Source of the DNA: CAZMOK01 sp964567785
Lineage (GTDB): Bacteria > Bacteroidota > Bacteroidia > Bacteroidales > JAGOPY01
DNA: 64,000 nucleotides
NCBI GenBank assembly: GCA_964567785.1
Contig: CAZMOK010000012.1
Span: 1-64,000, forward strand
Direction: 5' to 3'
The notes beneath the pieces are model-generated. The model did not search any database, was not told the origin of the DNA, and saw only the letters and a program-made list of their open reading frames with translations. The position numbers were made by a program, and so were the translations under genes. Each line of letters starts with the position of its first letter. The first letter of the stretch is position 1. Positions 35,270 through 45,207 of this stretch are shown here, one piece after another.

Positions 35270-37444
35270 AACCATTTCAAAATCCATTTCCTTTCTTGAA
35301 AGATCGATCTTTTTGATCCGTACATGAACTTTATCGCCAAGTTTATACTGATGCCCATAGCGATTACCGATAACCTGGTAGTTTTCCTCGTCCAGATAGT
35401 AAAAGTCATCTTCCAGATCGGTGAGCCTTACCATCCCTTCGCTTTTGGTATTTGTGAGCTCGACATAGATACCCCATTTGCTTACACCTGATATAAGCCC
35501 TTCGAAGACTTCCCCAACTTTGTCGGCCAGGAATTCCACCTGCTTGTACTTAATGGATTCCCTTTCTGCATCAATGGCCTTTCTTTCCATCTCGGAGGAA
35601 TGTTCACACTTGTCTTCGTAAACATTCTGGTTTGCCGATTCGGCCCCGTTTGCATAAGCCTCTGTGAGCCGGTGCACCATCAGGTCAGGGTATCTCCTGA
35701 TGGGTGAGGTAAAGTGAGTGTAATAAGGGAACCCCAGCCCGTAATGACCTATGTTGACAGTTGAATAAACAGCCTTTGCCATAGTCCTGATCGCGATGGT
35801 CTCTATCATGTTTTGCTCACCTTTGCCTTCAATCTGCTTGAAAAGCTTGTTGAATGAGTTGGTAAGGTTTTTCCTGTTGTTGATGTTCAGGTCGTAACCA
35901 AGCTTTTTGAGAAAATTGGAGAAGTCTTCCAACTTATCGGGATTGGGTGTATCGTGGATCCTGTAAACAAAGGTTTTTGCTTTCTGACTCCCCTTCGTTT
36001 TCCCGATTTTTTCGGCTATTTTCCTGTTAGCCAGGAGCATGAAATCTTCCACGAGTTTGTTCGATTCTTTATAATCCTTAATGCGAATGCTTATCGGCCT
36101 GCCCTTTTCATCCAGGTCGAATTTTACCTCCTGCGTTTCAAAATTGATCGATCCCTTGCGGAAACGCTCCTCCCTGAGCTTTGTGGCAAGCTTGTTCAGC
36201 ACTCCGATCTCTTTGCTGAATTCTCCTTTGCCGGTTTCGATTATCTGCTGTATCTCATCATAATCAAACCTCCGGTCTGACTTGATCACCGTTTTACCTA
36301 TCCATTGGTTATGGACATTCGCTTCTTCATCCATTTCAAATAGAATTGAAAAGCAAAGTTTTTCCTCGTCGGGGCGAAGCGAGCAAACGTTGTTCGAAAG
36401 TTTTTCAGGAAGCATCGGGATCACCCTGTCAACAAGATAGACTGACGTGGCACGCTTGAACGCCTCTTTATCGATCTCACTTCCCGGTTTTACATAATGC
36501 GACACATCGGCAATGTGGACACCCGTTTCATATTTGCCGTTGCCAAGCTTTCTGAATGAAATGGCATCATCATAATCTTTGGCATCTGCAGGGTCGATGG
36601 TAATGGTAAAGAGGCTGCGAAGGTCTTTTCTCTTCTTTATTTCCGCCGGGGTAATCGTGGTGTCGAGCTTTTCAGCATCTTTCTCAACATTTTTGGGGAA
36701 CTTAAGCGGGAAATCATAATCGGCGAGGATCGATTTCATCTCCACATCATTGTCGCCCGGTTTACCGAGGACCTCCACAATTGTCCCGAAAGGGTTTTTG
36801 GCATGTTCGGGCCAGTCGGTTATCTTCACAACGGCTTTCTGCCCGCTCTTCACACCCTTAAGCTCCTCCCCCGGGATAAAGATGTCGATAGGCATCGACT
36901 TGTTATCCGGTATAAGGAAACCGTATTTCTTTGAAACCTCCAGTATCCCAACAAATTGTTCCTTGCTCCTTTCGAGGATCTCGATGATCTGGCCCTCACG
37001 CTTCCGGCCCTTTCTTTGAGGGAAAAGGAATACCTTCACCCTGTCGCCGTGCAGGGCATGATCGGTATTGTTGGCAGCAATGAAAATATCTTCGCCTTCT
37101 TCTTCCTTGTCCCTGATTATATAAGCCTTTCCGGTTGATTTCATATCAACCCTCCCGGTAATATATTTCTTTGGTTTATCAGAAAGCCGGTGCGATTCAT
37201 TGAGGGTGAACTTTCCGGGCTTAACCTCTGAGATTACCCCTTCATCAAGGAGCTCAACAAGTATGGTCTGCACAAGGTCCTTGCTGGCCTTGTCATTCAC
37301 ACCTAAACTTGCCGATATCTGTTTGTAATTCAAAGGCCGGAGGGGATTCTTTATGAAGCTTTCAATTACCGCATCGGTGAAAGCATTTTTGCCTCTTGGC
37401 CTTCTTTTCTTTTTCGGTTTTTTACCTTGTTTTTTTTTTGCCAT
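35270..37444 (-). CDS. rnr: Ribonuclease R, 3' end lost in the gap
   Basis: A 3'-5' exoribonuclease of the RNase II family that degrades structured RNA. The visible part starts with a Lys-rich tail (MAKKKQGKKPKKKRR), then a helix-turn-helix-like domain, cold-shock domains, and the RNB catalytic domain with TIDPADAKDYDDAISF, which carries the metal-binding aspartates. The C-terminal S1 domain is visible to its last strand (KIDLSRKEMDFEMV), so only a few residues and the stop should be missing. The start is the ATG at 37444, and frames reaching further upstream are not supported. It lies 13 bases after the ABC ATPase gene. Confidence 0.92.
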
Positions 37445-37457
37445 AATGATTGATATG

Positions 37458-39149
37458 TTAATGTGTGCCCGGAACAGACCTGATAAGGCGCTTCGTATAT
37501 TCGTGCTGCGGACTTGCAAAGATACTTTCAGCGGAACCTGTTTCAACAATCTCACCGTCTTTCATTACGAATATCCTGTCCGACATATGTTTTACCACGG
37601 CAAGGTCGTGCGAAATGAATATAAAGGTAAACCCGAATTCAGACTTCAGGTCGTTTAAGAGGTTAAGTACCTGTGCCTGTATTGAGACATCCAGTGCAGA
37701 TACTGACTCGTCACAAACTATGAAATCGGGAGATACAGCCAGGGCCCTGGCTATTCCTATGCGCTGTCTTTGCCCTCCCGAAAGCTCATGGGGGTATCGA
37801 TAGTAATATTCTTTCCCCAGGCCAACCTTTTCCAGCAGCCGGTTTACCCTTTCCCTTACAAGCTTCCTTTTCTTTTCGAGTTTGTGGACAACTAGCGGCT
37901 CTGCAACCTGCGATCCTGCACTCATTCTCGGGTTAAGGGATGAATAGGGATCCTGGAAAATGATCTGGACCGATCTGCGGAAAGATCTTCCGGCATTTTT
38001 ATTGTGAAGGATCTCCCGGCCGCGGTATCTTACACTTCCCCCGGTAGAATCGACCAGTTTCAAAACAGTCCTGCCAAGCGTGGTCTTACCACAACCCGAT
38101 TCCCCAACAAGCCCGAGTGTTTCACCCGGATAAACATCGAACGACACATCGTTTACGGCTTTAATCACTTCCTTTTTTCCCCGGAACCATGTTTTGAGGT
38201 GCCTTACTTCCAGGGCCGGCTCCTTTTTCATCAGCGCTGCCCTGATCTCTTCCTTTTCCCCGGGTTTAAAAGCCTTTTCTGAATAATACCCTTTATTTAT
38301 GCCCCTTATGAAATCATCGATAGTGGGAAGTCTTTTCAGGCTGATATCGGTCCTCGGCCGGCAGGCGAGAAGACCCCTTGTGTAGGGATCTTCCGGGTTA
38401 GTGAATATTTCCCCTGTATCACCCTTCTCCACTATTCCGCCGTCTTTCATAATGGCAATTTGATCGGCTATTTCGGCCACAACACCCAGGTCGTGCGAGA
38501 TGAATAGGACTGACATTCCGTACTTGTGCTGTATTTGCCTCAGAAGGTCGGTTATATTTCTCTGGACAGTTACATCCAGTGCAGTGGTTGGTTCGTCCGC
38601 GATCAGCAGGTCGGGTCGGCAGGCAATGGCCATGGCGATCATCACCCTTTGTTTTTGACCCCCGGATATTTCATGGGGATAGGAATTGTATATTTCTTCC
38701 CTGCGGGGCAATTGAACTTCACTGAACAGCTCAAGGGTCATCTTTTTAGCTTCCCGTCCTGATTTCCCTTTGTGCAGCCTGATTACCTCCGAAACCTGTT
38801 TTCCGCATTTCATAACAGGGTTCAGTGATGTCATAGGCTCCTGGAATATCATCGAAATATGGTTGCCACGGATCTTTCTGTATTCTTTTTCCTTTAGTTT
38901 CAGCAGGTTTTTTTCGCTGCCCTTAAAGGGGGTGAAAAGTATTTCACCTGAATCAACAGTAGCCAGGGTGCCTTGTAACAGACCGGCAATGGTCAGTGCA
39001 GTGACAGATTTACCCGAACCGGATTCCCCCACCAGCGCAAGGGTTTCGCCTTTTTCAATATGGAAAGAAATATTCTGTACAACGGTATTCCTATTGCCGT
39101 TTCCGGGGAACGAAACAGTGAGGTCCTCTATTTTCAACAGCGCAGGCAT
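37458..39149 (-). CDS. Fused dipeptide/oligopeptide ABC transporter ATPase (DppD-DppF type)
   Basis: A 563-residue protein with two complete ATP-binding domains in tandem. The first has GESGSGKS (Walker A), SGGQKQR (signature) and ADEPTTALD (Walker B). The second has GESGCGKT, SGGQRQR and CDESVSALD. Each is followed by the oligopeptide-binding C-terminal extension seen in DppD/DppF (DPYTRGLLACRP). The fusion replaces two separate subunits. No permease or binding protein gene is adjacent, so these are encoded elsewhere. It lies upstream of rnr with a 13-base gap. Confidence 0.9.
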   Translation of the reverse strand: MPALLKIEDLTVSFPGNGNRNTVVQNISFHIEKGETLALVGESGSGKSVTALTIAGLLQGTLATVDSGEILFTPFKGSEKNLLKLKEKEYRKIRGNHISMIFQEPMTSLNPVMKCGKQVSEVIRLHKGKSGREAKKMTLELFSEVQLPRREEIYNSYPHEISGGQKQRVMIAMAIACRPDLLIADEPTTALDVTVQRNITDLLRQIQHKYGMSVLFISHDLGVVAEIADQIAIMKDGGIVEKGDTGEIFTNPEDPYTRGLLACRPRTDISLKRLPTIDDFIRGINKGYYSEKAFKPGEKEEIRAALMKKEPALEVRHLKTWFRGKKEVIKAVNDVSFDVYPGETLGLVGESGCGKTTLGRTVLKLVDSTGGSVRYRGREILHNKNAGRSFRRSVQIIFQDPYSSLNPRMSAGSQVAEPLVVHKLEKKRKLVRERVNRLLEKVGLGKEYYYRYPHELSGGQRQRIGIARALAVSPDFIVCDESVSALDVSIQAQVLNLLNDLKSEFGFTFIFISHDLAVVKHMSDRIFVMKDGEIVETGSAESIFASPQHEYTKRLIRSVPGTH

Positions 39150-39230
39150 ATGTCAAAGGTAAGAAATGCATGGTTCGGACAGGTATTTTTGCCTCCCTTT
39201 ACGATTAATGGTGACAAAAAGTATAATACC

Positions 39231-39923
39231 ATGTTTGCACTTCTGAAAGACCTTCTGGCGCTTGTATATCCTGATGTGTGCGTTGTTTGTGGCAATTCCC
39301 TTACCGAAAGGGAGAAGATAATCTGTATTGATTGCGAGCATCATCTACCCCGTACGCGCTTTCACGACGATACTGAAAACCCTGTTATGATGTCGTTCTG
39401 GGGAAGGGTTGAGCTGTCCGCAGCAACAGCCTTTCTGTATTTCAGGAGGGGAACCATTACACAGCACCTTCTGCATAAACTGAAATACAAAGGGAAAAAA
39501 CAGATCGGCCGGTATCTCGGTGAACTGTTTGCCCTCGAACTGGTTAGGTCGGATTTTTTCCATACGGTTGATGCTATCATTCCGGTGCCGCTGCATCCGG
39601 CCAGGAAAAGAAAAAGAGGCTTCAATCAGAGCGAGATTATTGCACAAGGTATGGCAAGGATTATGGAAACGGATGTTCTTGACAAAGTCCTTGTGAGGAA
39701 AACCTTTTCATCTACGCAAACACGAAAAGGCCGTTTTGAGAGATGGAAAAATGTAGAGAACATATTTACTGTGGAAGAAGAAGAGAGGCTCGAGGGACTT
39801 CACGTTATGGTGATTGACGACGTAATCACAACCGGGGCAACAATGGAGGCCTGTCTGCAGGCTCTTTCGGGAATCGATGGCATAGTGCTTTCGGCAGGCG
39901 CCATTGCATTTGCAAGCAAGTAA
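39231..39923 (+). CDS. comF: ComF family phosphoribosyltransferase-like protein
   Basis: A 230-residue protein with an N-terminal zinc-finger-like pair of motifs (CVVCGNSL and CIDCEHHLP) and a phosphoribosyltransferase domain. The family motifs are IPVPLHPARKRKRGFNQSE and the PRPP loop VMVIDDVITTGATMEAC. ComF is needed for DNA uptake in transformable bacteria. In others the role is unclear. The ATG at 39231 is chosen because it precedes the zinc motif directly. Upstream codons overlap the divergent ABC gene. Confidence 0.87.
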   Translation: MFALLKDLLALVYPDVCVVCGNSLTEREKIICIDCEHHLPRTRFHDDTENPVMMSFWGRVELSAATAFLYFRRGTITQHLLHKLKYKGKKQIGRYLGELFALELVRSDFFHTVDAIIPVPLHPARKRKRGFNQSEIIAQGMARIMETDVLDKVLVRKTFSSTQTRKGRFERWKNVENIFTVEEEERLEGLHVMVIDDVITTGATMEACLQALSGIDGIVLSAGAIAFASK

Positions 39924-39928
39924 CCTTA

Positions 39929-42529
39929 TTATCTCAATAAACCACATGGAATCAAATAGTTTTCCGTGTCCCCCTGCTGGTTGAATACATCCGTCCTTAT
40001 AACGTAAATGCCTGAAGGAAGCAAACTTTCACTTTCATCATCCCCTTGCCACGTGACCTGTCCCGATGTTCCCAGGAGTTCATTATTGATGAGCCTCCTG
40101 ACCAAAAAGCCTTCGGAACTGTAAACACTTATCGATCCCGTCCAACCTTCCGATGGAAACCCCCAGGCAATGATAAGGTTATCATCGATGCCGTCACCAT
40201 CGGGTGTTATTACATCCGGAGTTAACGATATGGGCATTTCCTTTTGATTATGTTCTATGAACTGTGAGTTCCTGTAGCCCGGCGTCCCGTATCCGGATGT
40301 CGAGGAAGCACTTTGCCAGCTTTGTTTTTTAATGCCTTCAAGATCGTAATGTACCTTTTCAACCGCCACGCCATCGGTTGTTGTCAGTAACGGGAAATGC
40401 AGGTCTTCAGAGTATTCAACCAGATCGATCTGTGTTCCGTTGCTTCCGGTGAGCATAATGGTTCCCCCGCCATTGGGCAGTGATGGAAAAGGTAACATCT
40501 CCACAAAGCAATCAGTTGTTTCGCAATAATACTGCCTGCAAACAGTTTCCGGATCTTTGGTAAGAACAATGAAACTGCCCGGGGCAACCGGATTGCAGGA
40601 ACCGGTCACCCGGTAGACTGAAGTGTCGGGAGGCAGGGGGTGTTTTTCCTTAACGGAAACGAGACGTATTTCTTCCAGGTCTTTGTATTTGTCCGACCTG
40701 TTGTATATCTCAATATAATCAACCCCATCCCCGGAAGGGTCAAACAGGATCTCGTTTATGACAATGTCGCGTTTTACTGCTTTTTCAGGAAATCCAAATA
40801 CAAGCCTGTCATCCGGAAGCACATCACCTTTACAACTTACAGGACCGTTCACGGTAACCTCATATACCTGACCCAAAGAGATGTCCCTGTCGAGCTCCAG
40901 TGTCACCGATCGGAAGGCAGGTCCCTCGGGGTAAACCTGCAAAGGACTATCTATACCATGGCTTATAGAATAAGCTTCCTTATCGCCAAGGGTCAGGCTG
41001 TCCATTTTCTGGTTGAAGAAAACTGTGATCATCTTGCTGTTTATGACACAGCATTTCTCCAGTGAGGGAGAAACATAATTTACATACATAACGGAGTTTT
41101 CACTACCGGGTGTCCCGCCATAAGGACCAGACGAGGCTTTCCAGTTGATCTTTCCGGTGCAAGGGGAATAAGGATCGATCTGTTCCAGGGACCATCCGCC
41201 TTCAGACTTGTTATCATCCTGGTACCAACCGTCGTTATATTCCATGTGGAACATCGTCCGGCCCTTTCTGTCGACCAGGGAAATGACTTGTCCTGAATTG
41301 GGCAATGAAAAGGAACTGAATGGCAGGGTTCTGCCAAAGAGCGATAATAATGTGGTATCATCCTCGTGGCAGGCAATGAGGTATTCACCGGCCCCGAGTG
41401 CCAATTTTGGTATGTCCTTTTCCGAAGTCCCGGTCAGCATCTTCCAGCCCTCCATATTTATCGTGTAGACCGATGTGTTGAACAGCTCGAGGTATTCCGC
41501 TTCAGGCAGTTGCAGAGGGGGAGAAGGATCGGCCATTATCTCATTTATCACAATATCATATGGCTGGGCCTGGTAATAAAGGAATGGTATGTTCTCTGTT
41601 ATGATGGCATTCCCGGCAATATCTTCAACACCTGATACCGATAGCGTATACTCTTCACCCTGCGAAAAATTATTATCGAAAAGAAGTATAACACTTGAAA
41701 CTTCCTGGCCGTTCCACAGCACTGACAAAGGAATCTTTCCGGTTTCAGTGATTTGGTAATTAACAGTATGTAAGCCCGTAACAGAATCTATAGCTTCCGA
41801 GTAACTGACCCTGAGTGAACTGTCTGACAGGGCTTCTACTTCAATTATTTCAGGGGCAAGTGTATCTTTTTCAAACTTTCTTACTTTCAGTTCGTCAAAA
41901 TAAAATTTTGTCTTGTTGCTGCTTGTATAGAAGCATTTTATACCGAAAAAGCCCTCGTCAACCATAAGTGTGTCCGTAACAGAACCCTCAGCTTCGAAAA
42001 TCCCCGAAGCGGATTGAGAGGAAAACACTTTCCATTCGTATTCATTGTAAACTACTTTAACATAAAATGAATTGGTACCGTTTCCTGTGAATACGGTTTT
42101 ACATGTGAACATTAACTCTGCGAGCCCCTCTTTTTCCCTGAAGAAATAGAGGCTGTCGTCCAGGCCCCCGAACTGCAGAAACCAGGCGTTCTGGTCGATG
42201 GATAGGGGATATCTGTCTGCAACAAGATAGATCCTTGCATAATTGTTGGCTGAGGTGTTGTACGAAAGCTTGAGCCAGAACCGCCACTCAACCGTTCCGG
42301 GCACATCCATAGCGGTGAAAAGGAAGGACTCACCGGGATCTTCCGCCGACAATTGAAGGGCAGGCCTGTGTCCTTCAGGTATGGCAGAAGATGAGGATGT
42401 CTTAAAATGATCCTGGTTTCCCAACCATTCCGGATCGTTAGAAAGATCCCAGTCACTGAAGTCGTCAGAAACCTGGGGGTAACAAATGATGCAGACAAGA
42501 AATTGGAAGACCAGTATTATGTTTCTCAT
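39929..42529 (-). CDS. Lamin-tail domain surface protein with type IX C-terminal domain
   Basis: An 866-residue exported protein with a signal peptide (residues 1-19). After an N-terminal beta domain come Ig-like segments (LAPEIIEVEALSDSSLRVSYSEA, seen in parts) and two lamin-tail domains (DIVINEIMADPSPPLQLPEAEYLELFN and DIVINEILFDPSGDGVDYIEIYN, seen in parts). The last 100 residues are a CHU_C-type (type B) C-terminal domain with TPDGDGIDDN and a final SGIYVIR. Such domains send proteins through the type IX system to the surface, often as secreted adhesins or nucleases. No catalytic motif was seen, so a binding role is more likely. Confidence 0.82.
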   Translation of the reverse strand: MRNIILVFQFLVCIICYPQVSDDFSDWDLSNDPEWLGNQDHFKTSSSSAIPEGHRPALQLSAEDPGESFLFTAMDVPGTVEWRFWLKLSYNTSANNYARIYLVADRYPLSIDQNAWFLQFGGLDDSLYFFREKEGLAELMFTCKTVFTGNGTNSFYVKVVYNEYEWKVFSSQSASGIFEAEGSVTDTLMVDEGFFGIKCFYTSSNKTKFYFDELKVRKFEKDTLAPEIIEVEALSDSSLRVSYSEAIDSVTGLHTVNYQITETGKIPLSVLWNGQEVSSVILLFDNNFSQGEEYTLSVSGVEDIAGNAIITENIPFLYYQAQPYDIVINEIMADPSPPLQLPEAEYLELFNTSVYTINMEGWKMLTGTSEKDIPKLALGAGEYLIACHEDDTTLLSLFGRTLPFSSFSLPNSGQVISLVDRKGRTMFHMEYNDGWYQDDNKSEGGWSLEQIDPYSPCTGKINWKASSGPYGGTPGSENSVMYVNYVSPSLEKCCVINSKMITVFFNQKMDSLTLGDKEAYSISHGIDSPLQVYPEGPAFRSVTLELDRDISLGQVYEVTVNGPVSCKGDVLPDDRLVFGFPEKAVKRDIVINEILFDPSGDGVDYIEIYNRSDKYKDLEEIRLVSVKEKHPLPPDTSVYRVTGSCNPVAPGSFIVLTKDPETVCRQYYCETTDCFVEMLPFPSLPNGGGTIMLTGSNGTQIDLVEYSEDLHFPLLTTTDGVAVEKVHYDLEGIKKQSWQSASSTSGYGTPGYRNSQFIEHNQKEMPISLTPDVITPDGDGIDDNLIIAWGFPSEGWTGSISVYSSEGFLVRRLINNELLGTSGQVTWQGDDESESLLPSGIYVIRTDVFNQQGDTENYLIPCGLLR

Positions 42530-42694
42530 TTTCAGAATATTTTATTGATCAACTCTATTGATCGGCGAGACTCCTGAAAATACCTGTCATGAGGGAGTTT
42601 TTTTATCAACGGCTGTTACACTGATAGCGGTGTAAAAGTTTCAGAGATCGGTTTTTCTTTCAATTTGCCTAATTTTGCAGCATATTTAGTGTGA
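42530..42694 (+). promoter_or_regulatory. Divergent intergenic region with asd -7 element
   Basis: TAATTTTG at 42670-42677 fits the -7 element of asd, 18 bases before its ATG. TTACAC (42616-42621) and GTGTAA (42630-42635) form a perfect six-base dyad and could be an operator. ACTCC (42570-42574) and GGAGT (42594-42598) with a T run form a weak hairpin of uncertain use. Confidence 0.4.
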
Positions 42695-43696
42695 ATGATG
42701 AAAATTGCAGTTGTAGGCGTTACCGGCCTTGTTGGCAGGAAAATTCTCAGGGTCCTTTCCGAAAAAGACGCAGAAAATGCATCTTTGATCCCCGTTGCTT
42801 CCCCCGGTTCAGTTGGGAAGGAAATCATTTTCAACGGCAAGGGCTATAGGGTGACAGGCATTGAAAAGGCTGTAAAGTTAAAGCCTGACGTTGCCATCTT
42901 TTCGGCCGGATCGGAAGTTTCGAGAAAATATGCACCCGCCTTCGCGGAAGCAGGATCAACGGTAATAGATAATTCAAGTGCCTGGAGAATGCACCAAGAG
43001 ATACCGCTCATCATTCCTGAAATAAATGGCGGCATTCTTACCAGGGAGCATAAGATCATTGCAAACCCCAATTGTTCCACCATCCAGATGCTGATGGCCC
43101 TGGCTCCCATTCACCGAAAATATGGCATCAAAAGAGTTGTTGTTGCAACGTACCAGTCGGTGACAGGCAGCGGATACAAGGGCCTCCGGCAGCTCGAGGA
43201 TGAGAGGGCTGGTGTTGAGGGGGAGAAAGCCTATCCGCACAGCATAGATCTCAACCTGATCCCCAAAGCAGGTGAGTTTTCAGAGGATGGGTATACTTCT
43301 GAAGAGATAAAGCTGGTAAGGGAAACGCACAAGATATTGGACGATTACTCCATCAGGGTCACGGCAACAGCAGTAAGGGCTCCGGTCAAAGGAGGCCATT
43401 CGGAAGCGGTGAACCTGGAGCTTGAAAGTAATTTTGAACTGGAAGACATAAAAAAACTGCTATCAGAAACGGAGGGTGTGATCGTGCAGGACGATCCTTC
43501 CGCTGAATTGTATCCCATGCCTGCGAGAGCCGACGACAGGGACGAGGTTTTTGTCGGAAGGATTAGAAGGGACCGTACGGTTACCAACGGACTGAACCTT
43601 TGGATAGTTGCCGATAACCTGAGGAAGGGAGCGGCAACCAATGCGGTGGATATAGCCCTGTATGTAATCAATAACAAGCTGGCCGGCAGGTCATGA
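42695..43696 (+). CDS. asd: Aspartate-semialdehyde dehydrogenase
   Basis: A 333-residue NADP-dependent enzyme that reduces aspartyl phosphate to the semialdehyde, the branch point to lysine, diaminopimelate, threonine and methionine. It has the Rossmann start VVGVTGLVGRKILRVL, the catalytic Cys in NPNCSTIQM, and the His/substrate motif RAPVKGGHSEAVNLE. Two ATG codons are adjacent at 42695 and 42698, and either may be used. Its stop overlaps the ribF start by four bases (ATGA). Confidence 0.95.
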   Translation: MMKIAVVGVTGLVGRKILRVLSEKDAENASLIPVASPGSVGKEIIFNGKGYRVTGIEKAVKLKPDVAIFSAGSEVSRKYAPAFAEAGSTVIDNSSAWRMHQEIPLIIPEINGGILTREHKIIANPNCSTIQMLMALAPIHRKYGIKRVVVATYQSVTGSGYKGLRQLEDERAGVEGEKAYPHSIDLNLIPKAGEFSEDGYTSEEIKLVRETHKILDDYSIRVTATAVRAPVKGGHSEAVNLELESNFELEDIKKLLSETEGVIVQDDPSAELYPMPARADDRDEVFVGRIRRDRTVTNGLNLWIVADNLRKGAATNAVDIALYVINNKLAGRS

Positions 43697-44637
43697 CATT
43701 CATGAGGATTTATCACGACATAGAGGAATGCAGGAATATACCCTCACCGGTAGTCACTACCGGTACATTCGATGGAGTGCACCTGGGCCACCAGGCGATT
43801 TTCAGGGTCATGGGTGAGGTTGCTGCCGAAACAGGCGGCGAAACAGTGGTGGTAACATTCCATCCCCACCCCAGGCTTGTGATCCACCCCGACAGCAAGG
43901 ATCTCAAGTTCATAAACACACAGAAGAAAAAGATCAGGCTGATGGAATCTTTCGGGATCCAGCACCTGGTAATCATTCCTTTTACCCGCGAATTTTCCAA
44001 TACCCCTTCTTCGGATTTTGTCAAAAAATACCTGGTTGACAAAATAGGAGTGAAGAACCTGATAATCGGCCACGATCATCATTTCGGCAAGGATCGGCAG
44101 GGTAGTTTCGGCGAGCTGATGGGCCTTTCAAAGATATACGGTTTCGAAGTCAGGGAGATTGCGGAGCAGCAGGTCGATGGCACCACGGTGAGCTCTACTA
44201 AGATAAGGAATGCCCTTATGGAAGGAAATGTAAGGCTTGCCAATAAATTGCTTGGATACCAGTACTCCATTTCCGGAAAGGTTGTGCTGGGGAACAAAAT
44301 CGGCAGGACCATCGGTTTCCCTACGGCTAATATCGACCTTGAAGACCGCTATAAGCTGATATCGGCAAATGGGGTCTATGCCTGTAAGACCCGGGTTTCG
44401 GAAAGAATATACAAAGGCATGGGGAACATCGGTTACCGGCCCACGGTAAACAGCGGAGGGCTCACCATTGAGGTGCATATCTTTGAATTCGACAGGGATA
44501 TTTACGGTGAAGAGATCGAGATATTTTTCCTGGACAGGATAAGGGATGAAAAGCGGTTCGACAGCCTTCACGAGCTCAGGGACCAGCTTATATCTGACAA
44601 GGCAAAAGTGGTGGATATGCTCAAGTCTTATCCCTGA
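43693..44637 (+). CDS. ribF: Bifunctional riboflavin kinase/FAD synthetase
   Basis: RibF makes FMN from riboflavin and then FAD. The 314-residue protein has the N-terminal nucleotidyltransferase domain (TTGTFDGVHLGHQAIF and the later DHHFGKDRQGS) and the C-terminal flavokinase domain (GRTIGFPTANIDL, MGNIGYRPT, and ANGVYACK). It is coupled to asd by a four-base overlap. This provides the flavin used by the HydB-type subunit and others. Confidence 0.95.
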   Translation: MTFMRIYHDIEECRNIPSPVVTTGTFDGVHLGHQAIFRVMGEVAAETGGETVVVTFHPHPRLVIHPDSKDLKFINTQKKKIRLMESFGIQHLVIIPFTREFSNTPSSDFVKKYLVDKIGVKNLIIGHDHHFGKDRQGSFGELMGLSKIYGFEVREIAEQQVDGTTVSSTKIRNALMEGNVRLANKLLGYQYSISGKVVLGNKIGRTIGFPTANIDLEDRYKLISANGVYACKTRVSERIYKGMGNIGYRPTVNSGGLTIEVHIFEFDRDIYGEEIEIFFLDRIRDEKRFDSLHELRDQLISDKAKVVDMLKSYP

Positions 44638-44646
44638 AGCTTTGCA

Positions 44647-45117
44647 CTACTCATCGGACTCCCTGACAATGAATCCTATTTCCATCACACCAACAGTTTT
44701 CAGCCTGTGCATCCTGTTGGCAATTTCGACCTCGCACACCCCTTCTTCTGAAAAAACATAACCCTCTTTCATGGGTACCCTGATATCCCACAGAGCGCCC
44801 ATCCCGTCACCCAAAAGGTTCCCTTCCCGGTCCCTGGTACGGATGGTATAGTCCCTCGACCTGGTTTCCCCTCCGGGTGTCCGCATGGTGAAATTGATCT
44901 CCACCTCATCGAAGGGAATGTCGTTATGATGCCTCATGGCTAATATCAGGTCGTAGGGGACACCTGTTTTTTCTATGGGAATGTCGAATTTAATGACCTC
45001 GAAACGGTCCCAGGTCATATTGTCGATCTTTTTATGTTCTTCAAAGATCTTTCCCCTTCCGCAGGCCAGCAGTATAATGGGAAGGATAAACAGTAAAGTG
45101 AATCGCTTTGTATTCAT
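44647..45117 (-). CDS. gldH: Gliding motility lipoprotein GldH
   Basis: A 156-residue lipoprotein with a lipobox (IILLAC) and the GldH body (MTWDRFEVIKFDIPIE, then VPYDLILAMRHHNDIP). GldH is needed for gliding and type IX secretion in Flavobacterium and is kept in many non-gliding Bacteroidota with that system. The ATG at 45117 is preferred to an upstream TTG-type codon at 45138, because the -7 element at 45136-45143 would start transcription near 45129. It diverges from the RNase H gene. Confidence 0.87.
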   Translation of the reverse strand: MNTKRFTLLFILPIILLACGRGKIFEEHKKIDNMTWDRFEVIKFDIPIEKTGVPYDLILAMRHHNDIPFDEVEINFTMRTPGGETRSRDYTIRTRDREGNLLGDGMGALWDIRVPMKEGYVFSEEGVCEVEIANRMHRLKTVGVMEIGFIVRESDE

Positions 45118-45135
45118 ATGACGATATATTGAAAG

Positions 45136-45143
45136 CAAATTTA
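45136..45143 (-). promoter_or_regulatory. -7 element of gldH
   Basis: Minus-strand TAAATTTG fits TAnnTTTG and places the transcript start about 12 bases before the gldH ATG at 45117. It lies back to back with the rnhA element. Confidence 0.5.
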
Positions 45144-45181
45144 CAAATACAAAATTTGACAGCGGCAGGCCGATATTACCT

Positions 45182-45189
45182 TAAATTTG
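45182..45189 (+). promoter_or_regulatory. -7 element of rnhA
   Basis: TAAATTTG fits TAnnTTTG. A TTG at 45156-45158 lies 23 bases upstream, a little further than the ideal spacing. The predicted start near 45196 supports the GTG at 45208 as start codon. Confidence 0.5.
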
Positions 45190-45207
45190 TATCTAAATTA
45201 TACTGAA

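Noticed and set aside
35146..35409. Short minus-strand frame across the second gap
   Set aside because: It runs through 100 N and overlaps RNase R in another frame.
42570..42604. Rho-independent terminator upstream of asd
   Set aside because: The stem has five clear pairs with a 19-base loop, and no rightward gene ends nearby. It was noted only as a weak hairpin.
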